64,000 nucleotides of DNA from Oleispira sp963851095 (lineage in GTDB: Bacteria > Pseudomonadota > Gammaproteobacteria > Pseudomonadales > Oceanobacteraceae): positions 124,001 to 188,000 of the forward strand of contig CAWKOX010000007.1 of the NCBI GenBank assembly GCA_963851095.1, read 5' to 3'. Positions 1 to 8,447 of this stretch are shown one piece after another; position 1 is the stretch's first letter; every line of letters starts with the position of its first letter. The position numbers and the translations under genes were made by a program. The notes under the pieces are model-generated. The model saw only the letters and a list, made by a program, of their open reading frames with translations. It made no database searches and was not told the DNA's origin.

Positions 1-1
1 T

Positions 2-1699
2 CATAAGCATCGTGTTGTTGTGGGTTTCCATCACTACCATGCCATGCGTCAGACAATTATCGAAGAAGAACGCGACGTGTTAGGTTTGGAGTCGTTTAAG
101 CCAAAACCGCTCAGCTCGTTTGTTCGTAACCGCTTAATTAATGAATCTTATCTGCCTTTAATTGGTGATAACTTAGCCAAGCAGATGGGAACGTTAGGTG
201 ATAGCAAACGTTCTGATTTGATGGGCTTGCTGATGATGATCTCACCACCGGGTTACGGTAAAACGACCCTGATGGAATACGTCGCGAGTCGTTTGGGTTT
301 AATCTTTATGAAAATTAATTGTCCTTCTTTAGGGCATGACGTTTTATCGTTAGATCCAGAACAGGCGCCTAACGCTACCGCAAGACAAGAATTAGAGAAG
401 TTAAACTTGGGCCTAGAAATGGGCAGCAACGTGATGTTGTATCTGGATGATATTCAACATACACACCCTGAGTTTTTGCAAAAATTTATTTCTTTATGTG
501 ATGGCACTCGTCGTATTGAAGGTATTTGGAAAGGTAAGACAAAAACCTACGACATGCGCGGTAAAAAATTCTGCGTAGTGATGGCGGGTAACCCGTATAC
601 CGAAACCGGTGAAGCCTTTCAGGTTCCAGACATGCTAGCCAACCGTGCTGATATTTATAACCTAGGGGATATTCTGGGGGGGATGGATGAGCAGTTTGCA
701 TTGAGTTATGTCGAAAACTGCATGACCTCTAATACTGTATTAGCGCCCTTGGCGACACGAGATCTAAACGATCTGTATAAAATCGTACGTATGATAAATG
801 GCGAAAATATTGCAACAACCGATTTAAGCCATCAATACAGCAGCGCAGAACTGAATGAAATAACCGAAGTTCTGAAGAAGCTTTTTGTGATTCAAGACGT
901 AGTATTGAAAATCAATCAGCAATACATTGCCTCGGCTGCGCAATCAGATGATTATCGCACCGAGCCGTCATTTAGGCTGCAAGGTAGCTATCGAAACATG
1001 AATAAAATGGCCGAAAAAGTATCGTCGGTTATGAATCATGATGAGTTGATGCAGATGATTGCCGACCACTATGTAGGGGAATCTCAGTTATTAACCAACG
1101 GCTCAGAAGAAAACTTATTAAAGTTGGCTGAACTACGCGGTGAAATGACGGACGACGAATCTGCGCGTTGGACGAAAATTAAATCTGATTTTTTACGTAA
1201 TAAAGCGATGGGCGGTGATGATGCTGATGTCGGTGGCAAAGTTATTGGACAGCTGGTCGATTTAGTTGGTGGAGTAAAGTCTTTAAGTGAAAATGCTGAA
1301 CAGTCAAATCAATTACGAGAGCAAGACAAATTACAGCGCTTAGAATCGGAAGCTCTTCGTCGTAGTGAAGAGCAACCTTATGAAGCTGCAAGTATTGAGC
1401 AGCTACAAGGCTTGAATCAATCACTGAATCAGTTCACATCGGTTGTTTCAACGGGTATGAAATATATTGCTCAGCAGTCTTCTCAAAAAGAAGTTCCTAA
1501 AGTTGAAGTGATTAATCAACCGGTACCAGGTTTAGATAAAATATTGAAAGCTTTGGCGGATACTATGGAAAATAGCATTTTTCCAATGGTACGCTCAATG
1601 GATCGAAAAATTGATATTGACTTAAAAACCCATGACAAAATGAAAGAAATTTCAACGCAGTTAAGAGCTTTAGAAACCGAATATAGAACGAAAAAGTAG
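2..1699 (+). CDS. C-terminal part of a large AAA+ ATPase (DNA repair ATPase-like), cut by the window edge
   Basis: The reading frame is open to the left edge, and the GTG at 20 lies inside conserved-looking sequence, so the true start is upstream and only about 565 residues are seen. Counted from the GTG, a Walker A loop PPGYGKTT lies at 76-83 and a Walker B VMLYLDDI at 138-145, followed by sensor-like VVMAGNPY near 193. The rest is helical and rich in Gln/Glu (about 380-559), likely coiled coil. The ATPase core resembles the C-terminal module of very long bacterial proteins annotated as DNA repair ATPases. A role in DNA repair is not shown by the sequence. The next gene begins 15 bases downstream, so the two probably share a transcript. 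Confidence 0.7.
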   Translation, partial: HKHRVVVGFHHYHAMRQTIIEEERDVLGLESFKPKPLSSFVRNRLINESYLPLIGDNLAKQMGTLGDSKRSDLMGLLMMISPPGYGKTTLMEYVASRLGLIFMKINCPSLGHDVLSLDPEQAPNATARQELEKLNLGLEMGSNVMLYLDDIQHTHPEFLQKFISLCDGTRRIEGIWKGKTKTYDMRGKKFCVVMAGNPYTETGEAFQVPDMLANRADIYNLGDILGGMDEQFALSYVENCMTSNTVLAPLATRDLNDLYKIVRMINGENIATTDLSHQYSSAELNEITEVLKKLFVIQDVVLKINQQYIASAAQSDDYRTEPSFRLQGSYRNMNKMAEKVSSVMNHDELMQMIADHYVGESQLLTNGSEENLLKLAELRGEMTDDESARWTKIKSDFLRNKAMGGDDADVGGKVIGQLVDLVGGVKSLSENAEQSNQLREQDKLQRLESEALRRSEEQPYEAASIEQLQGLNQSLNQFTSVVSTGMKYIAQQSSQKEVPKVEVINQPVPGLDKILKALADTMENSIFPMVRSMDRKIDIDLKTHDKMKEISTQLRALETEYRTKK

Positions 1700-1714
1700 A
1701 TAAGGAATATTAGT

Positions 1715-2257
1715 ATGAAATGCCCAAAATGTAAAACGGCTGACTTACACCCGACAAAGCTAGAGCAAGGACTGTCAGGAATGGGGTGCAATGAGTGTGC
1801 TGGTTTCTTTGTATCTCTTCTTTATTATCGTGATTGGGCAGAGCGTTTTTTAGGTACTTCAGCAGGAGGTGAGCAAGCTGAAGATATTAGTGCCGAAGAA
1901 ATTGAAAATACACACAGCGCAATGAATTGTCCTAAGTGCAGCCGTATGATGACTAAGTACCGGGTCTCGAGTGAACATGATAATCGCTTAGACCTGTGTG
2001 CTCATTGTGATGAGGCTTGGTTAGATAAGGGAGAATGGTCTTTATTAAAGTCACTTAAATTGGGTTCTAAAATGCCACTGGTCTTTACAGAGCAATGGCA
2101 AAAGCAAGTACGGGATCAAGTTACTGAAAACGCTCGACGCCAGCGATTTAAAGAATCAGTAGGAGCTGATGTCGCCGAAGAGGCTGATAGAGTTCGTGAA
2201 TGGTTAAAGGCACAGCCGTCGCGCATGCAAGTATTACAGTATTTAACTTATGAATAG
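1715..2257 (+). CDS. Zinc-ribbon (zf-TFIIB type) protein
   Basis: 180 residues with two zinc-ribbon knuckle pairs. The first is MKCPKCKTAD at the N-terminus paired with GCNEC near residue 26. The second is MNCPKCSRMM near 70 paired with DLCAHCDEAW near 93. The segment DEAWLDKGEW is typical of the zf-TFIIB family. The C-terminal third is charged and helical. The start ATG follows an AAGGA ribosome site after a short gap from the ATPase gene, which suggests co-expression and perhaps a common complex. Molecular role unknown; DNA or protein binding through the ribbons is the usual guess for the family. Confidence 0.75.
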   Translation: MKCPKCKTADLHPTKLEQGLSGMGCNECAGFFVSLLYYRDWAERFLGTSAGGEQAEDISAEEIENTHSAMNCPKCSRMMTKYRVSSEHDNRLDLCAHCDEAWLDKGEWSLLKSLKLGSKMPLVFTEQWQKQVRDQVTENARRQRFKESVGADVAEEADRVREWLKAQPSRMQVLQYLTYE

Positions 2258-2320
2258 GTAACTCACCTTCTAATGAATTGAGCTAATATTTATATAGATT
2301 ATGAATTAAGGGGTTTATAC

Positions 2321-2869
2321 ATTTTAGATAAACAAGGTTTCACACTCATTGAGTTAGTTTTAACGTTAGTCATTATAGGGATACTTGCCGCCTTTGCTTT
2401 ACCACGCTTATCGGACTTGTCTGAAGAAGCAGAGCTGGCTCAGGCGCAAGGTATTGCAGGTGCTTTGAGTTCAGGTGTATTAACTGTTAAAGCGTTGTTT
2501 CGAAGCCAAGGACACTCTGTAAGGGTCCAAAACTTAGAAGGTTATGGCGATGGTACGATCGATACCAATAATATTGGCTACCCTATAGGGATTGATAAAA
2601 ACAATGGGAATGAAAATATTGGGCAGAATAATAACGGTTGTGTCGGTGTTTGGGATGGCGTATTAACGCAGGCCCCCAGTGTTTCTCATAATAACAACAA
2701 TCAGCAATATCGATCTTATCGGCATACGGGTAATAAAATTTGCAGTTATGTTTATCGGGGTAGTGGTGACAATGGTAATCAAAATTCGGGATTGCTAGTG
2801 ATTAAATATGACTCCCGTGATGGTTCCGTTGTTGTCTGCGGCCAGCGTAGCGATCTTCCTTCATGTTAG
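2321..2869 (+). CDS. Type IV prepilin (MSHA-like), probable ATT start
   Basis: Reading upstream of the internal TTG at 2417 in the same frame gives a classical prepilin N-terminus: a short leader LDKQG, then FTLIELV and a hydrophobic helix (roughly residues 6-30), with Glu at +5 after the peptidase cleavage site. No ATG, GTG or TTG lies suitably before the leader; a strong AAGGGG site at about 2308-2313 sits 7 bases before an ATT at 2321, which I take as the start (182 residues). The body is Asn/Gly rich and has Cys residues near the C-terminus that could form the pilin disulfide loop. Order and composition resemble MshA-type pilins. It stands alone, without assembly genes nearby. Confidence 0.75.
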   Translation: MLDKQGFTLIELVLTLVIIGILAAFALPRLSDLSEEAELAQAQGIAGALSSGVLTVKALFRSQGHSVRVQNLEGYGDGTIDTNNIGYPIGIDKNNGNENIGQNNNGCVGVWDGVLTQAPSVSHNNNNQQYRSYRHTGNKICSYVYRGSGDNGNQNSGLLVIKYDSRDGSVVVCGQRSDLPSC

Positions 2870-2934
2870 ATGCTATTTAATGTATTCAAACTTCATTCGC
2901 AGCAGCAATCCTAGTATAAAAATTTATTGCGAAG

Positions 2935-4578
2935 CTAGTTTTGTATTGTTTTGATAATACTAATCCCGAGGCGTTTCGCCATGCGATTTAAGTTAGCTCG
3001 ATCTGTTTTCAGCTCTCTGGCGGCGGCTGACCAATTATTATCATGTCGGTTTAATGCACTGGTAATAATTTGGCGTTGAAAGTCTTCTGTCGCTGACTTT
3101 ATACCAAGGCCAGGGGATGGATAATTTAAGCTCGATTCTTCAGTTCTGACTTGTTCCTCTATATCTCGAACAAAATTCACATTATGAATATCTAATGTAT
3201 TGGTCAGTTGACCAATATGAGACAGCTCAATAGTCACCACATTTTTTTCAGAAAAATTGTCATCCAATTTATGACCCTTTGCCTTTAACGCTGCACGATT
3301 AATAGTATGTTCTAGTTCACGAACATTACCTGGCCAGTCATATTGTCTTAAATAGTAAGTTACGCCAGAGGCGAATTTTATTTGTTGTATACCCAGTTTA
3401 CGACGAATTTGTTCAATAAAATAACCCGCTAACAGCGCTATATCATTATCACGCTCTCTTAATGAAGGAACCAGAATAGGGTAGACAGTTAAGCGATGAT
3501 AAAGGTCAGAACGAAAGTTCCCTAACTCAACTTCTTTCGCTAAGTCTCTATTGGTTGCGGCGATAATTCTTACATCAACGGTATGGGTTTTGTCTTGCCC
3601 GACGGCTTGAATTTCTCGGCTTTGTAATGCACGCAATAACTTACTTTGCACTGCAAGCGGAATTTCTCCAATTTCGTCGAGAAATAATGTACCACCATCG
3701 GCAATGGTAAATTTGCCAGAACGATTTTCGTTGGCGCCGGTAAACGCGCCTTTGCGATGACCAAATAACTCACTCTCAATTAAATTTTCTGGCAAGGCCG
3801 CACAGTTCACATACACCAAAGGGCCATCACTGCGACTGGATTGTTGATGCAGAGTACGCGCGACCAATTCTTTACCGACGCCGGTTTCGCCTGAGATCAA
3901 GGCCGTAAAATTCGATTGCGCGACGATTTGAATTTCTTTCTTTAATTTATTCATCACCGGGCTATTGCCGATAATTTCGCCACCATCTTTTATCAAGGCT
4001 TCGTGAGTGAGCTCGGCAACCAGCTGCTTACTGTGGGAAGCGTGTTGCTCTAACAAATCTAAGGTCAGTGCCGTTTTTAACGATGCGGCTGACATGGCCG
4101 AGATAATATCGAGGGTGCGCTGAGGAATATCATCAAAGCTATTTGGGGTGAGGCTATCCAGTGTTAATAGACCAATTAAGGTGCCTTCAAATAGCAAGGG
4201 GAAACCCATGCACGAATGAACGGGTAAATCGCCTTCCATCGCCAGTACTAAACCATCGTAAGGGTCTGGCAGTGGGCTATCGCTTTCAAACCTGACCGGT
4301 GCCGTGCTTCGGCTAATTTTTTGAAAACGCGGGTGCTGATCAATTTCAAAGCGTCTGCCTAAAAGATCAGGGCTTAAACCTTTAAGAGCTAATGGCTTAA
4401 GGCTACCTCCTTGCCGAGCGAGTAAGACAACCGCATCACAAGGAATGTTTTTTTGCACGGTGGTTAGTAAGCGCTCAAATCGGTCTTTGTTGATTAAGCT
4501 GCTGCTGAGATCAATCGCCAGCTCGATGAGGGATGAATATGAAATATTGTTCATAACACGGGTCATAGTATTGGCCAT
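2935..4578 (-). CDS. norR: Anaerobic nitric oxide reductase regulator NorR (sigma-54 activator)
   Basis: 547 residues: N-terminal GAF domain (about 25-180), AAA+ domain with Walker A GETGVGKE 230-237, the sigma-54 contact motif GAFTGA 277-282 and Walker B GGTLFLDE 295-302, and a C-terminal Fis-type helix-turn-helix (about 500-540). The GAF domain keeps the pattern known from E. coli NorR for the non-heme iron that binds NO: LGRRF near 73, DPYDG near 105 and VHSC at 120-123. It lies divergent from the flavohemoglobin operon, whose upstream region carries GT-N7-AC sites and a sigma-54 promoter, so NO-dependent activation of hmp is the expected job. The exact start among nearby Met codons (residues 1, 5, 9) is not certain. 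Confidence 0.93.
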   Translation of the reverse strand: MANTMTRVMNNISYSSLIELAIDLSSSLINKDRFERLLTTVQKNIPCDAVVLLARQGGSLKPLALKGLSPDLLGRRFEIDQHPRFQKISRSTAPVRFESDSPLPDPYDGLVLAMEGDLPVHSCMGFPLLFEGTLIGLLTLDSLTPNSFDDIPQRTLDIISAMSAASLKTALTLDLLEQHASHSKQLVAELTHEALIKDGGEIIGNSPVMNKLKKEIQIVAQSNFTALISGETGVGKELVARTLHQQSSRSDGPLVYVNCAALPENLIESELFGHRKGAFTGANENRSGKFTIADGGTLFLDEIGEIPLAVQSKLLRALQSREIQAVGQDKTHTVDVRIIAATNRDLAKEVELGNFRSDLYHRLTVYPILVPSLRERDNDIALLAGYFIEQIRRKLGIQQIKFASGVTYYLRQYDWPGNVRELEHTINRAALKAKGHKLDDNFSEKNVVTIELSHIGQLTNTLDIHNVNFVRDIEEQVRTEESSLNYPSPGLGIKSATEDFQRQIITSALNRHDNNWSAAARELKTDRANLNRMAKRLGISIIKTIQN

Positions 4579-4629
4579 GGCATTCGTTATTGAAAATGGA
4601 GAGCAGCAAGCGTTATTCGCTTAAATGAT

Positions 4630-4690
4630 TAGTCAATATAGCATAATTGAGTCGTTATGACTCTGTTTGTCGGTGAGTCAATATGACTCT
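4630..4690 (+). promoter_or_regulatory. NorR enhancer sites upstream of the hmp operon
   Basis: Two perfect inverted repeats GAGTC-N5-GACTC lie at 4649-4663 and 4675-4689, 26 bases apart. Both match the known NorR core GT-N7-AC. A weaker third copy (GTCAATATAGC, last bases not AC) sits at 4632-4642. NorR normally binds three such sites upstream of its target sigma-54 promoter, and that promoter is found 52-92 bases further on. Confidence 0.85.
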
Positions 4691-4740
4691 TATTAGCTTT
4701 GAGTGTCTCTACATGTCTTGATCTATGTCAATTTTGAAGC

Positions 4741-4756
4741 TGGCACACTCTTCGCA
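4741..4756 (+). promoter_or_regulatory. Sigma-54 (-24/-12) promoter for the small membrane protein and hmp
   Basis: TGGCACACTCTTCGCA matches the sigma-54 consensus TGGCAC-N5-TTGCW with a single change and has the GG and GC spaced correctly. Expected transcription start is near 4768, upstream of both possible starts of the next gene. It lies just downstream of the NorR sites and points toward hmp. Confidence 0.85.
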
Positions 4757-4819
4757 ATAGTCTGTTTAGGCTAATCAATTAGCTGGATTATGAATGTCAT
4801 TAAGTCGAGGTTTTCAGCC

Positions 4820-5089
4820 ATGTATTCACACTTTCATTTTTCAAACCAACTGCCTGCGGTTCCAGATGCACAACATCTGCAGCGACTTTTAGTACTGGGC
4901 AACTGGCTTATGTTATTAGGACTAGCCGGAACAGTCTTTACGATTGAGGTGTGTTACGTCTTTGATGACTATTTCAGCTTAATGTCGCAAGTCGCAGGGC
5001 ATATTTCAATGTTGCTATTCGCAGTATCGATTAAGTTTGGCTATATATTGCGTTGTATTGCCATGAAAGGTTTTGGAGAGGAACTGTGA
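4820..5089 (+). CDS. Small two-helix membrane protein between NorR promoter and hmp
   Basis: About 89 residues from ATG 4820, chosen because GAGG lies 9 bases upstream; an in-frame ATG at 4790 would add ten residues but has a poorer ribosome site. Two hydrophobic stretches are visible (LLVLGNWLMLLGLAGTVFTI and a second around HISMLLFAVSIKFGYIL), so an inner-membrane location is likely. It is the first gene after the sigma-54 promoter and is followed by hmp 113 bases later, so it should be NO-inducible. In Pseudomonas aeruginosa a small membrane protein gene (ppyR) occupies a comparable place beside fhp, and homology to it is possible but not established here. Confidence 0.65.
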   Translation: MYSHFHFSNQLPAVPDAQHLQRLLVLGNWLMLLGLAGTVFTIEVCYVFDDYFSLMSQVAGHISMLLFAVSIKFGYILRCIAMKGFGEEL

Positions 5090-5202
5090 GTATCTGCATT
5101 TGAGAGTTAAGGCGTAAGACGAGCAGCATAAAAAAATTCATAAAAGATTATAGATAGTCCTGAACACAGAACTAAACACAGCAAAGAAAGAGAAACCGAC
5201 AG

Positions 5203-6429
5203 ATGTTAAATGAAGAACAAATTCGCTTAGTAAAAAGCACTATCCCAATTTTAGAAGCCGGCGGCCCTGCAATCACCGAGCATTTTTATAAGCGCATGTT
5301 TCAACACAACCCTGAGCTGCAACATATTTTTAATATGAGTAATCAAAAATCAGGACGTCAGTCGTTTGCATTATTCTCGGCGATTGCCGCGTATGCCTAC
5401 CATCTTGATGATTTAGAAAACTTACTCGCCATGGTTGAGCGTATTGCGCATAAGCATACCAGTATGAATATTCAGCCAGAACATTACGATATTGTAGGTC
5501 TTCATTTGATCGAAACATTACGTGAGTTGGCGACTGAACAATTTACAGCAGAAATTGAAGCCGCTTGGGTTGCGGCGTATCAATTGTTGGCGGGTGTATT
5601 TATTAATAAAGAAGCCGAGTTGTATCACCAACGCAGCAATACCCTAGGCGGCTGGAAAGGTGGCAGAGCCTTTAGATTGGTTGAAAAACGCATCGAATCA
5701 GAATTAGTAAAAAGCCTAATCTTTGAACCGGTTGATGGCGGCCCAGTGACTGGCTATCAGCCAGGGCAATACATTGGTATAGAAGTTGATCCTAGCAAAG
5801 GATTAAAAACGGCAGGAAGTGAAACGGATGAAGAAACTTACCGCGAAATTCGTCAATACTCGTTGTCTGATAAAGCCAATGGCGAAAGCTATCGCATATC
5901 AGTGAAACGTGAGATTCAGGGTAAGCCCGGTATTGTTTCAAACTACTTGCACGATGGCCTAAGACTCGGAGAAGAAGTGACTTTGTACCCACCTGCGGGC
6001 GACTTCCATCTTAAAAATAATCCCAAGCCAAAAGTATTGATTTCGGCAGGGGTTGGCTTAACACCGATGCAGTCAATGCTAGAAACCTTATTAGACGAGC
6101 AGGAAAAAACCAGTACAAAACATGAAATACATTTTCTGCATGCGTGTGAGAACTCCGCTCAGCACTCCTTTAAAAAGCGTCATGACGAAGTGACAAAAAA
6201 AGGGAAGGTCACGAACCATACTTGGTATAACTCTGAAACAGTTGAATCTAAGCGCCATGGTTTTATGGATGTGAGTGCGATTGCTGAGCAATTACCATTA
6301 TCGGATGCTGATTTTTATCTTTGTGGACCTGTAGGCTTTATGCAGTTTGCGAAACAGCAATTGCTAACCTTAGGTGTTGAGAATAATAGCATTCACTATG
6401 AAGTATTCGGGCCGCACGAAAGCTTTTAA
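5203..6429 (+). CDS. hmp: Flavohemoglobin, nitric oxide dioxygenase
   Basis: 408 residues with the three expected modules: globin (1-140), FAD-binding ferredoxin reductase-like barrel (about 150-260, with RQYSLS) and NAD(P)H-binding domain (about 265-400, with SAGVGLTPM and YLCGPVGFM). In the globin, Tyr29 and Gln53 on the distal side and His85 on the proximal side (IAHKH) are present, as in E. coli Hmp. The enzyme converts NO plus O2 to nitrate using NAD(P)H in the cytoplasm. It is placed under the NorR-controlled sigma-54 promoter and is closed by a long hairpin at 6508-6542. Confidence 0.97.
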   Translation: MLNEEQIRLVKSTIPILEAGGPAITEHFYKRMFQHNPELQHIFNMSNQKSGRQSFALFSAIAAYAYHLDDLENLLAMVERIAHKHTSMNIQPEHYDIVGLHLIETLRELATEQFTAEIEAAWVAAYQLLAGVFINKEAELYHQRSNTLGGWKGGRAFRLVEKRIESELVKSLIFEPVDGGPVTGYQPGQYIGIEVDPSKGLKTAGSETDEETYREIRQYSLSDKANGESYRISVKREIQGKPGIVSNYLHDGLRLGEEVTLYPPAGDFHLKNNPKPKVLISAGVGLTPMQSMLETLLDEQEKTSTKHEIHFLHACENSAQHSFKKRHDEVTKKGKVTNHTWYNSETVESKRHGFMDVSAIAEQLPLSDADFYLCGPVGFMQFAKQQLLTLGVENNSIHYEVFGPHESF

Positions 6430-6507
6430 ACTTTCTATTAAGTTTTCAGTTAGAGCTTCACTTAACACTCCAATTAGCATTTCACTTAGCGCTTTATAAA
6501 AGCAAAA

Positions 6508-6542
6508 ACACTAAGCCAGATGAGATTCATCTGGCTTAGTGT
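6508..6542 (+). terminator. Long hairpin after hmp
   Basis: A 16-bp perfect stem (left arm from 6508, ACTAAGCCAGATGA core; right arm to 6542) closes a 3-base loop. The T tract after it on the plus strand is weak, while the minus-strand side has TTTTT, so it may work in either direction. It separates hmp from the metal-efflux region. Confidence 0.7.
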
Positions 6543-6578
6543 ATTGAACTTTCGCGATTCTAGGGTATCCTAATCGCT

Positions 6579-7014
6579 ATGAAATCCTTTTTGCGCAAGC
6601 AGTCTATTAGTCTAAAATGTTTGGTGATTACGCTCTTGCTGTCCTTTATCGGACAGGCTGTAGCCCTGCCAGATATTTGCACGATGGCGCAACCGGAAAG
6701 CATCATGATGTAATGACGGTCTCACTAAGAGTGTGAGTATTCAACAGACAGGCGCTTCGCCTTGCCATAGCATGACTATGAGCCAAGACCTTAACGCTTC
6801 ACCTGATAAGCAGAGGGTGATGGATTGTTGTGATTCGCCGACCATGGCCGATTCTAGTTGCTCTTGCCCTGACGAGGGTTGCTCGGCATCATTTCCTTCT
6901 TCAAATCAAAATATCACCAGTGCGTCATCGTACAGTGAGCATCGAAATTATTATTCTCAACCTGGCTTTCCTAACCAAGTAAACTCGGCGCTCTTTCGCC
7001 CTCCCATCGTCTAA
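6579..7014 (+). pseudogene. Small exported Cys-rich protein heading a Cus/Czc operon, frameshifted
   Basis: ATG 6579 opens 44 codons with a clear signal peptide (LVITLLLSFIGQAVA) and stops at TAA 6711-6713. A different frame is open from about 6709 to 7014 and encodes a Met/Cys-containing tail (DCCDSP, SSCSCPDEGC) that ends SALFRPPIV. Short periplasmic proteins with a CC motif and an LFRPP-type end precede heavy-metal RND operons in related bacteria, so the two pieces most likely were one gene of about 145 codons, broken by a one-base loss near 6700-6712. The specific metal bound is unknown. Confidence 0.6.
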
Positions 7015-7101
7015 TACACGTTCAATTTAATTTACATACGACGAATGCTGTCAGAATTGATTGGCCTTCGTTACCTTGATTTACGTGTATTGAGAAAACT
7101 G

Positions 7102-8447
7102 ATGAAAAATTTATTACTTATCTGCTTTGGCGGATTGATTGCCTTATTGGGTTTAACGCTTTCGCAGCATTATTTTCCCGAAAAAATGGTTGCTCATGAA
7201 AAGGACGAAAGCCCATCGACAGAGTCAGACATTCTGTATTGGGTTGCGCCGATGGATGCCAATTTCCGCCGCGATCAACCGGGTAAATCACCTATGGGAA
7301 TGGATCTCGTACCGGTCTATGACAATCAAGGTGGGTCAGACGCTGGGGTTGTTACAATATCGTCTGCGGTGAGCAGTAACCTCGGTATTAAAACCGCTGA
7401 GGCTACAGTTTGAATATCCCACATTACGTTTTAATAGCAGTGGCCAAGTTAGCTATGCCAAAGAACGACTTGCTCACCTGCACGCGCGCACGAGCGGCTG
7501 GGTAGAAAAAGTTCATGTTAGTGATATTGGTGAGTACGTTGAAAAGGGCCAAGCCTTATACGGTATTTATTCATTAGAATTTATTGATGCTCAAGAGGAT
7601 TTTTTACGCGCCTTGAATAGCCATAATAATAGCCTTATGCGCGCCGCAAAGAATCGTCTAAAAGCGCTGCGAATCGATAATAAGGTCATTGCTCAGTTAA
7701 AGAAGACGAAAACCGTCAATCAAATTACCACCTTCTATGCGCCGCAAAGTGGTTATATAGAACAGTTAAATATCAATGAGGGAATGTACGTAAAACCTGA
7801 AAGTGCCTTATTGACGCTAGCCGACTTGGATCAGTTAATACTTGATGTGGAATTAGAGCATCAACTTGCGGCTTGGTTAAGCCAGTATCCTGGAGACATT
7901 ACGTGGACACTCTCCTCAGACTTAATGCCCAGCCAAAACTGGCAGGGCAAGTTGGATTACATTTACCCGATGTTAAGCGAAACCTTAAGAACAATACGCG
8001 TACGTTTGCTGCTGGATAATTCAGAAAAATTATTAAAACCGAATATGTGGTTAAGCCTAAAAGGCGATATTACCGGTAAAGAAAAAGTCTTATTAATTCC
8101 AAGCCAAGCATTAATTAGAACCGAAAATAAAACACGAGTAGTGATGGCCTCCATCTCAGAAGAGGAGGGCCGATTCAAATCTGTCACGGTTACCACAGGC
8201 CGATTCTTTAATGATCAAGTAGAAATACTATCCGGTTTAAAAGCGGGTGATAACGTGGTGACCAGTGCGCAGTTCTTGATCGACTCAGAATCGAATATTG
8301 ATTCAGATTTACAGCGACTTGAAGCATCTGATGCGGGCTCTCCAGAAGTGGATCATTCGATATGGAACATGGAAAATGGATCACAGCAAAATGGATCATA
8401 GCAAGATGAATCATGCAGAGCCGAAAGGAGAACACCATGATCATTAA
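7102..8447 (+). pseudogene. Efflux RND periplasmic adaptor CusB/CzcB-like, with frameshifts
   Basis: Start ATG 7102 gives a membrane-anchored N-terminus and a metal-binding segment (YWVAPMDANFRRDQPGKSP). The frame stops at 7411-7413, yet the +1 frame continues the same protein (EYPTLRFNSSGQVSY, then lipoyl-like and hairpin regions) to 8401, so one extra T near 7409-7411 breaks it. A further shift lies near 8355-8385: the frame used at the end stops at 8401, while another frame encodes a Met/His tail (KMDHSKMDHSKMNH...) ending at TAA 8445-8447, overlapping the next gene, as in intact CusB-type adaptors. The protein would link the RND pump to an outer-membrane channel, but no channel gene is present in the window. 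Confidence 0.8.

Noticed and set aside
7015..7101. Remnant of a cusC-type outer-membrane factor gene before the adaptor
   Set aside because: The 87 bases give no segment that I can match to such a protein; only its absence can be stated.
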